Positions 42,676 to 53,143 of a stretch of DNA of 64,000 bases are shown here, piece by piece. A model generated the notes under the pieces. That model worked only from the letters and a program-made list of their open reading frames with translations. It did no database searches and had not been told where the DNA came from. The stretch lies in the NCBI GenBank assembly GCA_019828595.1, contig JAHQRK010000014.1, positions 1,674,001-1,738,000 on the forward strand, written 5' to 3'. The position numbers and the translations under genes were made by a program. How positions within the stretch are numbered: position 1 is the stretch's first letter; the number at the start of each line of letters is the position of its first letter. This stretch comes from Aphanomyces cochlioides. Its lineage: Eukaryota; Oomycota; Saprolegniomycetes; Saprolegniales; Verrucalvaceae.

Positions 42676-45123
42676 GGCGGCAACGTTTCGAAAATGAAAT
42701 CCTTGGAACAGTGTGACATAGTCCACTGTGTATTTTTTCTCGTCCAAACATTTTGACTTGAATTTTGTATTCAACTGAGAAAAATTTAAAAAAATATTCA
42801 AGTTTCATGACAAGCCAAATTTTCTCCTGTTGATTGTCAAAGGCAGAGGTTTATGCCAAAACATGAGGTTCATCAAGAACGGATTAATATGGGAGTTTGG
42901 CGCTGGTTTTGGCAACTTCGGCCTCGATGACAGATTGTCACGCTGGAGAACTGAACATTGACAGTACCAGCGGTCTGTAGTGTTGACGGGTTGAAAGGAT
43001 CCAGGTGGATCCAACATGATTTGGCACGAAGTGTCGACGTGAACGACGGCGAGACGTGGACGAGATGTAACAAATACAAAGACGAGAGTGAGAGCACGAC
43101 GAAAAGGAAGCTCAGCTCGGTCAATACTTTCCCAGAGATCTCAGGAGGTGGCAAGCCAAATGTTGGATAAGCTCCATTTGGTGATTCGCTGCTTCAATAA
43201 ACTAGCATAGCGGCCCGCTCTTCGCCCGGGATTTGAAGTGTTTCTATACGTATGGGCACGGTTCCGAGCCAAGCACAGTTTCGAGCCACAACTTGATTGG
43301 CTAAATTAAAATGTTTACGCCAATAAAAACAAAGTAAAGAGGAATTATCCGAAATCGTTGAGTTGTGAATATCTTTATCCGTATACGGATAAGGTGGCTC
43401 GAATTTGTTTTCAGCAAATCATTTGAAATGATGAATTCTTTCTGTTTTCTCAAAAAATATATCGAATTCAAGCAAGACCATTGGCTAGCGGATCTACTTT
43501 TTTTATGACGATTTTGAAAATGTATAAATAGTTGCCTGTTGCCGGACTCTTCGCCAAGATATTGATGTGCCAATAAGTGGCTCGGAACTGTGTCCATACG
43601 TATAATTTCCGTATAATTTTTTCGGCTTTTCTATTCAATTTGATTGTTGCTTTGGTATGTTTCATAAAAACTTTTTGATTTTTCTTCGCTACCCGCTCCC
43701 GTCTTTGCCAAAAATTATTTGTAGAGAACAGTAATCTATCCAAGCTTTCCCTGAGAGGCTCTAGAGATGTCGAGCTATGCCTACCATGCTTCGAAATTCC
43801 TCACATCACTTGTCCACCCCGACTGGATTTCCCAATGCGAGTTGACTCTTCCTCTCCTGGGTTTGGGATGGTTTACATGACGACCAATAAAAAGTATTCG
43901 TAATTACAACTTATCTGTAAAATTTTCGTCGTGACACTATCACTCCTCCTTGTTTTTCTAAAGACGGACACACAGATTTTCTTTACCTTTATATACTCAA
44001 TCTTTCCACCTGCTCAGAATAAGGGGGTTTCTATATAGGGGGTTTCAAAGCTGAAATGAATATATAGAATATTTTTGAGAAGGTGGAAAGATTGAGGGAA
44101 CACTGTATAACAATGCATTCATTCCCCTTCGTCCTTGAAACCCAGCTTGTTCAAGGGTGAGGCGTGGATAAAGCAGCTGTCTCGGCAGTGTGTCACTCCA
44201 AACCGAAGCAGCTGGTCACAGTTGCCCATTTGACCAATCAGATAGCCAGAAGGGGCCATGTATTGCTATTATTAGTAGTAAAGATTGCCGATCCAAACGC
44301 GTCGGCAAATTTTTGATCCATGGCGGCCAGTGATCATTCGTTCTCATGACACCACGACGACGTTTGTGAATGCATTTGTGAAAGTGCCGTGTGCACTGGA
44401 GAAAGAAACGAACATGGCGACGGCATAACAGTGAAGCATCGTCCAAAACTCTACCCGCGCAATGCAAGACTTGAGTAGAGAGGAACCAATGTGGGAAACT
44501 CATCAATAGAGTAGTTCGTCGCCGATCAGGAACAAACAAGACCAAGGCTGGACAATTGCCCGTGTCAAATCCAAGTATGAATGCTGCTGCACGCTCTCAA
44601 CTGCACTGACAACACACAAGAAGATAAATCCTTGCAACAAAGTTGGAGACAGCTAAGCCGTCATGTCTAACTGGTTATGCTCTCACCTAGTTGAATCAAA
44701 CGTTGAGGTCTGTCAGCATCCGTGCCTCGGATGAGTTTCCTCCCGCTTAAATATAGTATGATATTTGGGACAGCGAGTGCAAGCAGTTGACATCGTGGGA
44801 GGGCAACTAGAATGCGCTGCTATCTCAACACACTGTCCTTGATTCATTGTCGTGTCTAGTCCCTTCATTAGCCTACTTGGATTTTGTCTCTTGAAACGTG
44901 CATTCGTTCGTGAAGAACTCGGTTGGAACCCCATTGACAACAAATCCTATGGAGGGCATCCTGGGGGGATCTACACAGTCCCCCCCCGGCAGCACGTCTT
45001 TTCTGGGGGTACAACTTTGACATTCAAGTTGAGGTGCATGGAACACCACTCGCTCTAGATTGACACTTGCGTCGACATCGATTAAACATTAGGAACAGTA
45101 GAGGAAATGGATTTGGAAATGAT
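42676..45123. other. Gene-poor stretch with a palindrome
   Basis: About 2.4 kb. Long AT-rich parts (42700-42830, 43290-43740) alternate with higher-GC parts whose short frames (for example 44216-44545 and 44713-44943 on the minus strand, 44852-45058 on the plus strand) show no domain. A CTTGATTGGCTAAATT motif is near 43291. A ~100-bp imperfect palindrome at 43996-44096 is listed separately. I find no supported gene. Confidence 0.4.
43996..44096. repeat. Imperfect palindrome, MITE- or hairpin-like
   Basis: CTCAATCTTTCCACCT at 43996-44011 is the exact inverse of AGGTGGAAAGATTGAG at 44081-44096. The arms continue as imperfect pairs (GCTCAGAAT against TTTTTGAGA, CTATATAG against ATATATAG) towards a central loop. 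A GGGGGTTTC unit is repeated inside. It could be a miniature transposon without autonomous partner here, or a transcribed hairpin. Confidence 0.5.
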
Positions 45124-45440
45124 CTACTGCATCTGCCTTGCGACCAAGTTGGCATAAATGCCATTTGGAATCGCAATCAACTCGGCGATACGACTGCCAT
45201 CGGTAACAGCGATGACATCGGCATTTGTGGATGGTGGAGAGTCGATGCGCGACGATGATTGTCGTGCAGCGCTTCTGTTGCAACAACGCATCCAAGGATG
45301 CTTGGACGATGCGCTCGCTCTCGTTGTCCAATGCACTCGTGGCTTCGTCCAGCAACAAGATCTCAGGATCACGAATGATCGCACGGGCAATCGCAATACG
45401 CTGCTTCTTGGCAAGTACATGAGCGTTCTTGACAGATAGA
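45124..45440 (-). pseudogene. ABC transporter (ABCB-type) C-terminal remnant
   Basis: The minus strand encodes the end of a nucleotide-binding domain: [20 protein letters not shown] (Walker B), [20 protein letters not shown] (D-loop region) and [13 protein letters not shown] (H-loop). The signature LSGGQ upstream is destroyed and no Walker A or membrane part exists within reach. After STIH an extra A (T-run at 45224-45226 on the plus strand) shifts the frame; the other frame continues as [20 protein letters not shown] and ends normally at 45124. The fragment is thus truncated and frameshifted, a dead copy of a P-glycoprotein-like multidrug transporter. Confidence 0.8.
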
Positions 45441-45786
45441 CACTGCAATCCCGCAATCATGTTGATCGCTGTGCGCTTGCAACCTCTCAGTGTCTCGACA
45501 TCAACGTCGATATAACGATTGCCTCAAAGCCCAGTTGACAAAAAAGCACCCCGTGATTGCTCTGAAACCTTCAAGGAAAGCACAAGAGAGCGCTCAACAA
45601 GACTTTCCACTTGATAGATTGCTATAGTAACTGCGTACCAAAACGCATCTCATTGCCCTTTTCACATGGGCTCTAGTTAGAAATGAATTGGTCGTCCTGG
45701 CTGCTTTACTAGCGGTCGAGTCACCGAGTCGACTGTGTGCAAGCATAAAAGACCGAGTGAGGTCAAAAATGCATTTATAGATTCTG

Positions 45787-46810
45787 TTAGTTGAACATGG
45801 CAAACGTCATTGCGACTATGGCCAAGTTGAGAGTGGCGGTGCTTCCGGAAACTTTCTTGGTCGTCGCTGGTGGACAAGTCGTGGCTTTCATCGGAACTGC
45901 ATCTTGGCGGCGCGAGAAATTGCGACCGAATTGGTCGATACATGGCACAAAGTAGTGGAATTGTATGTCAATGTAGTCGAAATCCTCGAGAGAGACATCG
46001 TCCTTGGTGAGCTTGCGTGCACTGGGGCAAGTCTTCAAGACACTGTCACTTTTGCCAAGGAAACAGCCCATGTCCTTGAAATACGCCTTGTTCATCAAGA
46101 CGCCAACGTCGTCCGCAATGAAAGCAATATTATGTGCACACATGTCGATGCTATGGCCTTGAGCGTCTTTCGTGTAGTCCGTGAAGGTGGTGTTCACGCA
46201 AACGCAACCGGCGGGGGGACTGTAGTTCAACGTGACTGGCGTCGGTTGGAGTGCACTTTGAGATGTGTCGGAGCAGGCGGAAGTGGCGCTGCTGTTGAGC
46301 AGATTACTGCATGTCGTTGCTCCTAAACAGCCGACTGCACATTGCGAGTCCAATGCTGAGCTCACTTTGCCAATCTTGTCGAGCATTGACTTTGCCCTTG
46401 AAAGGCTCGAGGTGGAGAGTTTGTTGAACTTGCCGGCCGCTTCAGCAGCGGGCACCATCTGGAGGGCCGTCTCGACACACGAGTGGACGGTTTGGAGTGT
46501 GCTGCAAGAGCTAGTGCCTGCTAATCCCTTGTAGCACTCCTTGGCGCCATTGATAATCCCATTGATTTTTTCTTCGCCTAAATCGACAATGGATTGGATC
46601 TTCCACGACTTTTTTCAATTGATCGCCTATCGCCGCGACGATGTCGTCGATTTTGATGGAGCTGATCGCGTCAATTTTGCATTTCAATACGGTCAAGGGG
46701 GAGATGCACATAGTTGAGCCGTCATTGCACTTCATTTCACCAAAGTAGCAAGATGCTGCTTGAGTTCCCATGGACAAGACCACCACCGCTTTGACAAGTG
46801 TAAGCTGCAT
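45787..46810 (-). pseudogene. Secreted Cys-rich GPI-type protein with one frameshift
   Basis: ATG at 46810 opens with a signal peptide (MQLTLVKAVVVLSMGTQAAS) and CYFGEMKCNDGSTMC. The frame runs to about 46610. The rest of the protein (INGIINGAKECYKGLAGTSS through CAVGCLGATTCSNLL, CVCVNTTFTDYTKDAQG and DMCAHNIAFIADDVGVLMNK) lies one base out of step and ends in a hydrophobic, GPI-like tail (LNLAIVAMTFAMFN) at 45787. The break is at or next to a six-A run (T6 at 46610-46615 on the plus strand). No intron of plausible length repairs it. The rest is intact, so either the gene died very recently or the run is a sequencing or assembly slip. About 340 aa in all; family unknown to me. Confidence 0.65.
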
Positions 46811-47011
46811 AACAAATTGCAAGATGAAGCTAGGGCTTTCCGTCACTCCACAAGTCCTATTTCGAGCGTGAAACGTTGTTTGATCTCCATTGCAACGTTG
46901 GATAGCTCCGATATCAAGAGCGAAGAGAGTTGGGTAACGACACTCTGAAAAGCTCGTTTCGATCGCATGTGGCTTGCATTTCTCCATTAGTCGTTAAAAA
47001 GAAATCTTTAA

Positions 47012-48875
47012 GGGCCCGTCTGGATGCCAAATAAAAAATATTGTGAAAATTCGTTATGTGATATTTTGTATTTTGGTCAAAATAATACAAACCACGCATT
47101 ATAATATCATGATAATTAAAATTTCGGACTGTCTGGATTCCCACGAAAATAAAATAATTTGTGTGGATTATACGATATTGGGGAAAATATTCTACTTTGA
47201 GTAGAATATTATTTATTGCATATTTGGCCTGTTTTGAAATAAATTATTGCAATAAAATTTATGCAATACTGATTTCCCTCCCGTTTGGAAACGGCTGAAA
47301 AACATAAATTGTTTAGATATATAAAATTTTAAAGGTATTAGTTTAAGGGGTAAGCTCCTTTACAATTCATTGAGACTTCATTTCTGATGGTGGAAACATC
47401 ACTACATCGTCAACAAGATCAAGCAAGAACTGTGTTAATCAACTACACTAGTGCAAGACCATTGTCCTCAACACTCCAATTCTCAAATTGATGACTCAGT
47501 GTCGACAAGCCATCATCAAGAATCCCAACACGCTCCCAGCAGTTTGATATTGTCGATGGTGTCACTTCTCTCCAAGCATCTCGAGCCCAACGAATTGCAT
47601 CGAGAAGCGGTACGTCATACAGTTTGGCCTGGCCACCAGATATCACACAGTTGACTTGTTTTAGGGCATGCTCAAGTTGCTTCTTCTTGATTTTTGCCTT
47701 GAAGGAAGCAATAATTCCGGCGTCAAGAGGTTGCAGGTGTGCAGTTGTGTTAGGAGGCAGGAATTTCAGTTCAACATTAGTCAAGTCGATCTCCACTTTG
47801 TGAGAGGATACATTGTCGACCAACAGCAAGATTTTGCGACCTTGAGGAGCCATTTTGTCGTTGAGATCGTTGAGGTAAGACTTGAAAATGGTGGAGTTCA
47901 TCCAAGCCTTCTTACTTGCAGCATATTTGAACCCAAGATCTTTGCAGCTTTTGCCTTTGAAACATCTTGGTCGCTGAGCATTGCCAATGAAGAGTGGATC
48001 GATCATCTCCAAACCGTTCGCGTTTGTGGTAAGAGCTATGGAGATTCGCTTCTTTGATTTCTTCACGCCAGGCAGGCGATTACGAGTAATGGAGCGGTGA
48101 GGTGCCAACGAAAAGAAGTACGATGTCTCATCCATATTGAAAACATCATGTGTGGAGTAGCCCGCGGTAGCTTTCATCATAGCTTGACGGCCTTTGTCCA
48201 CAGCTTCAAGGCATGCTGAACGCGCTTCGCCGTGCTGAATTTTGTTGCTGAAGCCGTGTCTCTTCTGGAATTTTTCGAGCCAGCCGTTCGAGAAGGCCAG
48301 CATCGTGCAAGGCGGTATGCCACTCGTGTTGCACAGTTCGAAAGCTTGGTGTTTGATCAAGTCTCCAGTTATGGAGACTCCGATAGCTTCACATTTTAGG
48401 ACCCAACTGGCTAATTCGCTTTCAATTTCCGGCAATCGCACTGAGCTGTCATTCTTTCTAGACTTAGCATCAAAGCGTTGAGAGTCTCCCTTTTTCAGGA
48501 TCTTGCATATTGCTGACTTAGTCGGCGGTTTGAGTAGTTTAAACTCTTGTGCTGCCTATATTCCCAACTCAGTGTACGTCCCGTGCGGTTGCGACTTCCA
48601 TCTCAAGCGGAGGAGGTTCTTGTCATGGATGGTCATTCTTGTCTTGGTCATTGTGAACGATGAATTCAAAATTTTGAAACTTTGATCGTCATCCAAAAAC
48701 TCCGAAAATCTATACTTATAATGTTTCAGAAATTATCGAGTTGTGACCGTTTCCATACCGGAGGGAAATCAGTATTTGGCATCCAGGCAGTGCATTTTGC
48801 GATAATCAAAATTATGCAATAATTGATCAAAATATTGCGAATTATCTCAATAATAGGTGGCATCCAGACGGGCCC
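47012..48875. mobile_element. Tigger/pogo-type element with outer and inner inverted repeats
   Basis: GGGCCCGTCTGGATGCCA at 47012 matches the inverted end at 48875, next to TTA/TTTA flanks. A second inverted pair, CTGATTTCCCTCC, lies inside at 47269 and ending 48772, each bordered by TA. Additional TCTGGAT-like copies occur in the arms (near 47126 and 48782). The inner 1504-bp unit encloses the broken transposase gene. Either the arms are one complex terminus with subterminal repeats, or a TA-targeting element sits inside an older inverted-repeat element. Confidence 0.7.
47443..48651 (-). pseudogene. Tigger/pogo transposase with a premature stop codon
   Basis: From ATG 48651 the frame encodes a basic start (MTKTRMTIHDKNLLRLRWKS). 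It hits an in-frame TAG at 48556-48558 (codon 32) and then continues open for 371 codons to 47443. The downstream part contains TKSAICKILKKGDSQRFDAK (HTH region), a CENP-B-type segment ending FSNGWLEKFQKRHGFS, and an intact DDE core: FNMDETSYFFSL, LLLVDNVSSHKVEIDL, QPLDAGIIASFKAK. Only one nonsense change is seen, so the copy is young or the residue is read through. It is a different subfamily from the intact Tigger at 18399. Confidence 0.85.
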
Positions 48876-49917
48876 TAAACATCTACAAAAGAGCTCATTT
48901 TGCAGTCGAGTCGTCTTGTGGATGTGCCCCTGACGTTTTTGTTACACCGCAGCGAAGGATAGAATATCATGCGCACTTACCTTTGGTTGCGCTTGACTCG
49001 ATGAAATCAAGGCGCGACGCTCAATACTGGTTCGAGTCATGAGTTTATTTCCAGCCAGAGGAGCATGAGGTTCTACCACGAGAATCTTCACGAACTACAA
49101 CAGGGCATGCCCACCGGGGGTGCCACGTCAAACCACAGGCGTCCACGCTAGAATTGCCGCAAGATGAAGCAAGTAGTGTTTGGCATGGTGGTAGATGAAC
49201 CGTCGATTGCTCACCAACTGCACAGGAACTTCACGTTTGTTGCTTATGTCGTCTTGCATCTGCCAGCCTGAACTCATATCGAGACTGAACCAAATCCCCA
49301 ACAAACTCGTCCTTTTGAAGGACGTTGTTGAATCGCAAGAGAACTTTGATTTCTACCGGCCAGTTTGTAGTTCAATTCACAACAAACCTGCTCACTCGTC
49401 ATCATAATTCCCCATCATCGAGCTTATCAGCTGGTTGTAAAGACTGATTAAGCTTTATGGGGAATAGCCGAAAGATTTTATCCAATCATTATAAACTATG
49501 GTTAACTCTGTCCAATCCTGGACCGCATTCTCCTAACAAAAGTCGTCTTCTCATATGGCCAAACTTATCCTGATAGCCCGGCTCTTGGCAGAGAAGTACT
49601 CCATGTAATGCATATCGCGTGTGTACGTAAAACTTATTCACTCACTCATCCGATGCAGCATTGCCTGAATATTATTCATGAAAGCGATGAGCCCAATCCT
49701 CCTCCTGTTGCCTGGACATGATAGATTCTTAAGGTGGATGCCATTTCTACCAAGCAATTTGCCGCGAGGTGGAGAACGTGAGTCACACGCTCGAAATTTT
49801 ACGTCCTTCCTACGCTTTGTCATCGGGCATACAAATATCAAGATAAAACTGAGCTGGGGAATAAAAATACACAGATGTGTCACACAATTCGTGCCATTTT
49901 CCAAACATCTCGTCACC
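48876..49917. other. Intergenic region upstream of the second GH5-like gene
   Basis: About 1 kb. Plus-strand frames at 49195-49407 and 49678-50016 are short; the latter overlaps the true signal-peptide exon in another frame. No domain is visible. The last 400 bases should contain the promoter of the gene starting at 49918. Confidence 0.4.
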
Positions 49918-51510
49918 ATGCGAGTGTATTCTGCCGCCGTCGCTGCGTTGGCTGCCATTGCTGCTGCCGATGACGTCAAGACCTTCCGAAGTAGGTCCAC
50001 TCCATTGTGTGTTTGAGATTTATGATGACGCCTAGCGTGCCGACAAACCAACTACGTCACTTCCAACAATCAAATCTTTGCAGTTGACCCGGCGAACCCT
50101 GACACGAGAACTCAGATTCAAATCAAGGGTGTGCAGTGGATGGGCATGGAAACTTCAGACGGGATCCCCAATGGTCTATGGGGAAAAGGCTCCGTGCAAC
50201 GCGACTCGGGCATCAACGGAACGTCCTTGGCTGACATGCTCAAATTCATGTATGCCAACAAGATCAACACTGTCCGATTGCCACTTGCAGCCAACAATAT
50301 CATCGACGATATCTTCCCAAAAGTGACGAATATCCACGGTGAAAACAGAGAAATCGCCTTGTATGACAAGGGTTTTACTCCCCGCATGTCAGACTTCCTG
50401 GCTCGTTTTATTGGAAGTTTCCAAAAGTACCGCATTGGTGTCGTCTTGGACATCCACGTCTTGACCGCGCGCTTTGTGCAAGACGCCTATTGGTACTACC
50501 CATCTCCAGACTCAATTGAAAACACTGTCGCGTACAAGGCAGCTGTCATTCTCGCCAAGAATTACTGCAAAGTGGATTACTGGAATGTCCTTGGTATCGA
50601 CTTAAAAAACGCCATGACTGATGCCGCGTGGCCCTCTGCTGCTGGCGGCAACAACAGTACCGACTGGGCTGCGGCCTCAGATGCCATTGCTGCCAAGATC
50701 AATGAACTGTGCCCCCAATGGCTCGTGTTTGTCGCTGGTGGTAGCAACAGCAAGGGTGGATTCGTCGTCGACACGGCCACATACCCAATCTGGCCAGGTC
50801 TTGGTTTTGCCAATGCCACGAAACGACCTCTCAAAGCCAAGAACGTGGTCTACTCCCCCCAAGCATTCACGCAGGCCATGCAACCTTACGGGTACTTCTT
50901 CAACCCCAAGAGCAACTGCTCGACCGTGCCTTTGGCAGACAAGAACACCGAATGTGTCGTCATCGTCAATGGTCTCAAGGTTCCCAACACTCATCGTGCT
51001 CTCGAATGCCCCAACTCCAACTTGCAATGCCAGAGCTACACGCCACTTTCAACTGCGGATTTGGCCAAGACTTACCAACGACTTTTGGATGAAAACTTGG
51101 GTGATGTCGTCAAGGATCAAAAGGTTCCCGTCGTCTTTGGTTCGTTTGGTGGTATTTATGGCAAGGATCAGCCCCTCCAGTCGTCCGTGTTGGACTTGAT
51201 CATCAAGTACATTTCAACGTCGACAGCGGGTGGTTTTTTCGCGTCGTTGAATCCTGACACGGAAATGTGGCTGGAAGCTCCGCCTGCAGGCAACAAGACA
51301 ATCGGCAAAGCCCATTATGGCCTCATGAGTGCAAGTTCATGGCAAGTCGCCAATGTTGATTTGCTGCAAGCAATGTCTGCCATGAAGTCGTCTGATATCC
51401 CGTGCTATGGCGATACCCAGCCTGGCGATCCCGATGCAAAAGCCAACGGAGCTTCGACTGGCTCAACCATTTTCGCACTTTTGATGGCGGTAGCAGTCCT
51501 CACGATGTAG
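49918..51510 (+). CDS. Secreted GPI-type GH5-like protein lacking catalytic glutamates, paralogue
   Basis: Two exons, 49918-49990 and 50036-51510 (515 aa; 45-bp intron). The signal peptide is MRVYSAAVAALAAIAAADD; a hydrophobic C-terminus (STIFALLMAVAVLTM) suggests GPI anchoring. It is closely related over the full length to the gene at 41064, with an identical intron position and equal second-exon length (1475 bp). The GH5 fold signs are the same: QWMGMETSDGIPNGLWGKG, RIGVVLDIHVLTARFVQDAY, DYWNVLGIDLKNAMTDAAWP. The acid/base site is N-A-M instead of N-E-P and the nucleophile site G-S-F-G instead of G-E-F-G. Two paralogues keeping full open frames while lacking both Glu argues for selection on a non-hydrolytic function. 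The pair lies in inverted orientation, 7.2 kb apart. Confidence 0.85.
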
Positions 51511-51628
51511 ATATACACCACTGAGATAAACATGTATTGAGCCCTTCATGGATATCATTTGAAAATTGCATACGCCACTGTCTCTGGGTGGATAATACGA
51601 TATGCGAAATGTTCTAGCTCCTTCATGG

Positions 51629-53143
51629 TTAAATCTCGACAGACAAATCTGAATCGATGTCGGCCCTTGTTTTGCGCTGTTTTCTTCGATGTGTATGGCG
51701 GGATCGTGGGGGAAGTGGTCGCTTCAGTGTCACATGACCAACAGGACGAATTGGCATTGGGTGAAAGGCGGCAGTGACTCGGCTGCCTTCATAGGGTGCA
51801 TAGGTTGTGGGGTTCAGGTTTCCTTCAGCAATGCCGCGGGCTATTGCGTTGGAAATGGACACATTCCCGAGATAGCTATCAGGTTCAACTTCAAACCATG
51901 GCAAGACGTCATCCTCTGAAGTATTCCAGTCGTTCAACATTGCTGCACTCTGGGTCAAGCAAGTTAGATGGAAGCCTACGATGCGTAACCTTGTTTTCTG
52001 GATCATACACGATTTGGTGTCTAAACGTTAAGAGAGCTTGAAAAAATGACGCCGCAAATGCCGGAGGTAAATCTGTGTCGTAAGTTCGGCCCAAATATTC
52101 CAAGATCTATCGGGGTAGTTACGACTGAGTCTGGTGGATCCATACTTTGTCAGGCGTCTTGCACTCTTTAACTATCTTGTACGCCGTGACAAATCCAACA
52201 TTGGGGATCGTTGGGCAATAGTCACATCCAGCCAATACACACAGCTGCAAGAACTAGGCACTTGGTGTGAGGAGATGCCGCGTGCGATTGCTCTTGCCAT
52301 CAAGTCGCTCCAGCCAACAAAAGAAAAGTTTTCACAAGCCCCAATGTGCCTTCGCCGAAACTCTTCAGCTTGACCCTGAGAGTTGAGCTTGAATAAAACC
52401 TGAAGGAGAACTAAAAATGGAAGATTGCTCGCGTCGGACTTACAGTCTTGCAGCCATACGGAACACAATCTGCATCTTCAGAAATGACAATATCGACGTA
52501 TTGTATTTTGGAGAGGAACGCCAATTCAGCATCGGCCTCATACGGCGCAATAATACATTCTATGGATGGATGCTTTTTGACCAACGTTCTACGAAACTTT
52601 CGCGCCATATCTGTTGTGACCTTGACAGCTCTTGTAAACTCTCTGTGGCTCTTCTGCAAGAGCGTAAATCAATATGAAGGAGCATGACGGACCTCTCTTT
52701 CGCCTTCTGCAAGTAATTGGAATCCTTTTTGTAGATGCAATGCCCGCTCTCTATATGTTGTTGAGAAAGTACGTTCGTCGTTCCAGGCGTACCGACTTCG
52801 TCCAGCAGTTGTGGCAGCTTTTGTAGGCGGCGTTCGGCCTTCAAAGACCAAGATGGGGGTAATATCATACTTGAGGAGCAATTCCAATCGTGCAATACAG
52901 TGCATTTCATACGGTTCCGTGTGCTCAACGTCGAGGGGGTTCACTCCATTTGACGCTGCAATCGCAAGTTCCGACGCACAGCTGAACGCTCCAGCATACA
53001 ACCATCCTGAGATATCGATACCAGCTCGTTTCCCTCTGTACCTACTTCAACGTTTAATCATTTCACAGCGTCCTTGTCTACCTCGAGAGGTGCGTCTCGT
53101 TCATGATGCCTCGGAGATGTATCAGCAGATCTTTCACTCCCAT
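51629..53143 (-). CDS. EXO1: EXO1-family 5'-3' exonuclease/flap nuclease
   Basis: Seven exons: 53143-53082, 53041-52693, 52653-52444, 52399-52298, 52253-52146, 52106-51990, 51949-51629 (422 aa). The XPG N-domain starts MGVKDLLIHLRGIMNE and includes YRGKRAGIDISGWLYAGAFS and YDITPILVFEGRTPPTKAA. The XPG I-domain has IIAPYEADAELAFL and ISEDADCVPYGCKT, keeping the metal-binding acids of the family. The helix-hairpin-helix region follows as FLQLCVLAGCDYCPTIPNVG. The remainder (FFQALLTFRHQIVYDPENK, ARGIAEGNLNPTTYAP) fits the EXO1 core. It acts in mismatch repair and end resection in known relatives. The C-terminal tail that binds mismatch-repair proteins in animals is almost absent. The fourth intron is best fitted as GC-AG. 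Confidence 0.88.

Noticed and set aside
44640..44715. tRNA-like stretch (GTCTAACTGGTTATGC followed by TTGAATCAAAC)
   Set aside because: It resembles A and B boxes weakly, but no acceptor or anticodon stem can be formed.
44852..45058. Plus-strand 68-codon frame
   Set aside because: Short, overlaps another frame, contains a C-rich run and has no domain or splice partner.
46600..46650. Intron to repair the secreted Cys-rich gene
   Set aside because: The only GT-AG choice that restores the frame would be about 10 bp (GTCGATTTAG), too short to splice.
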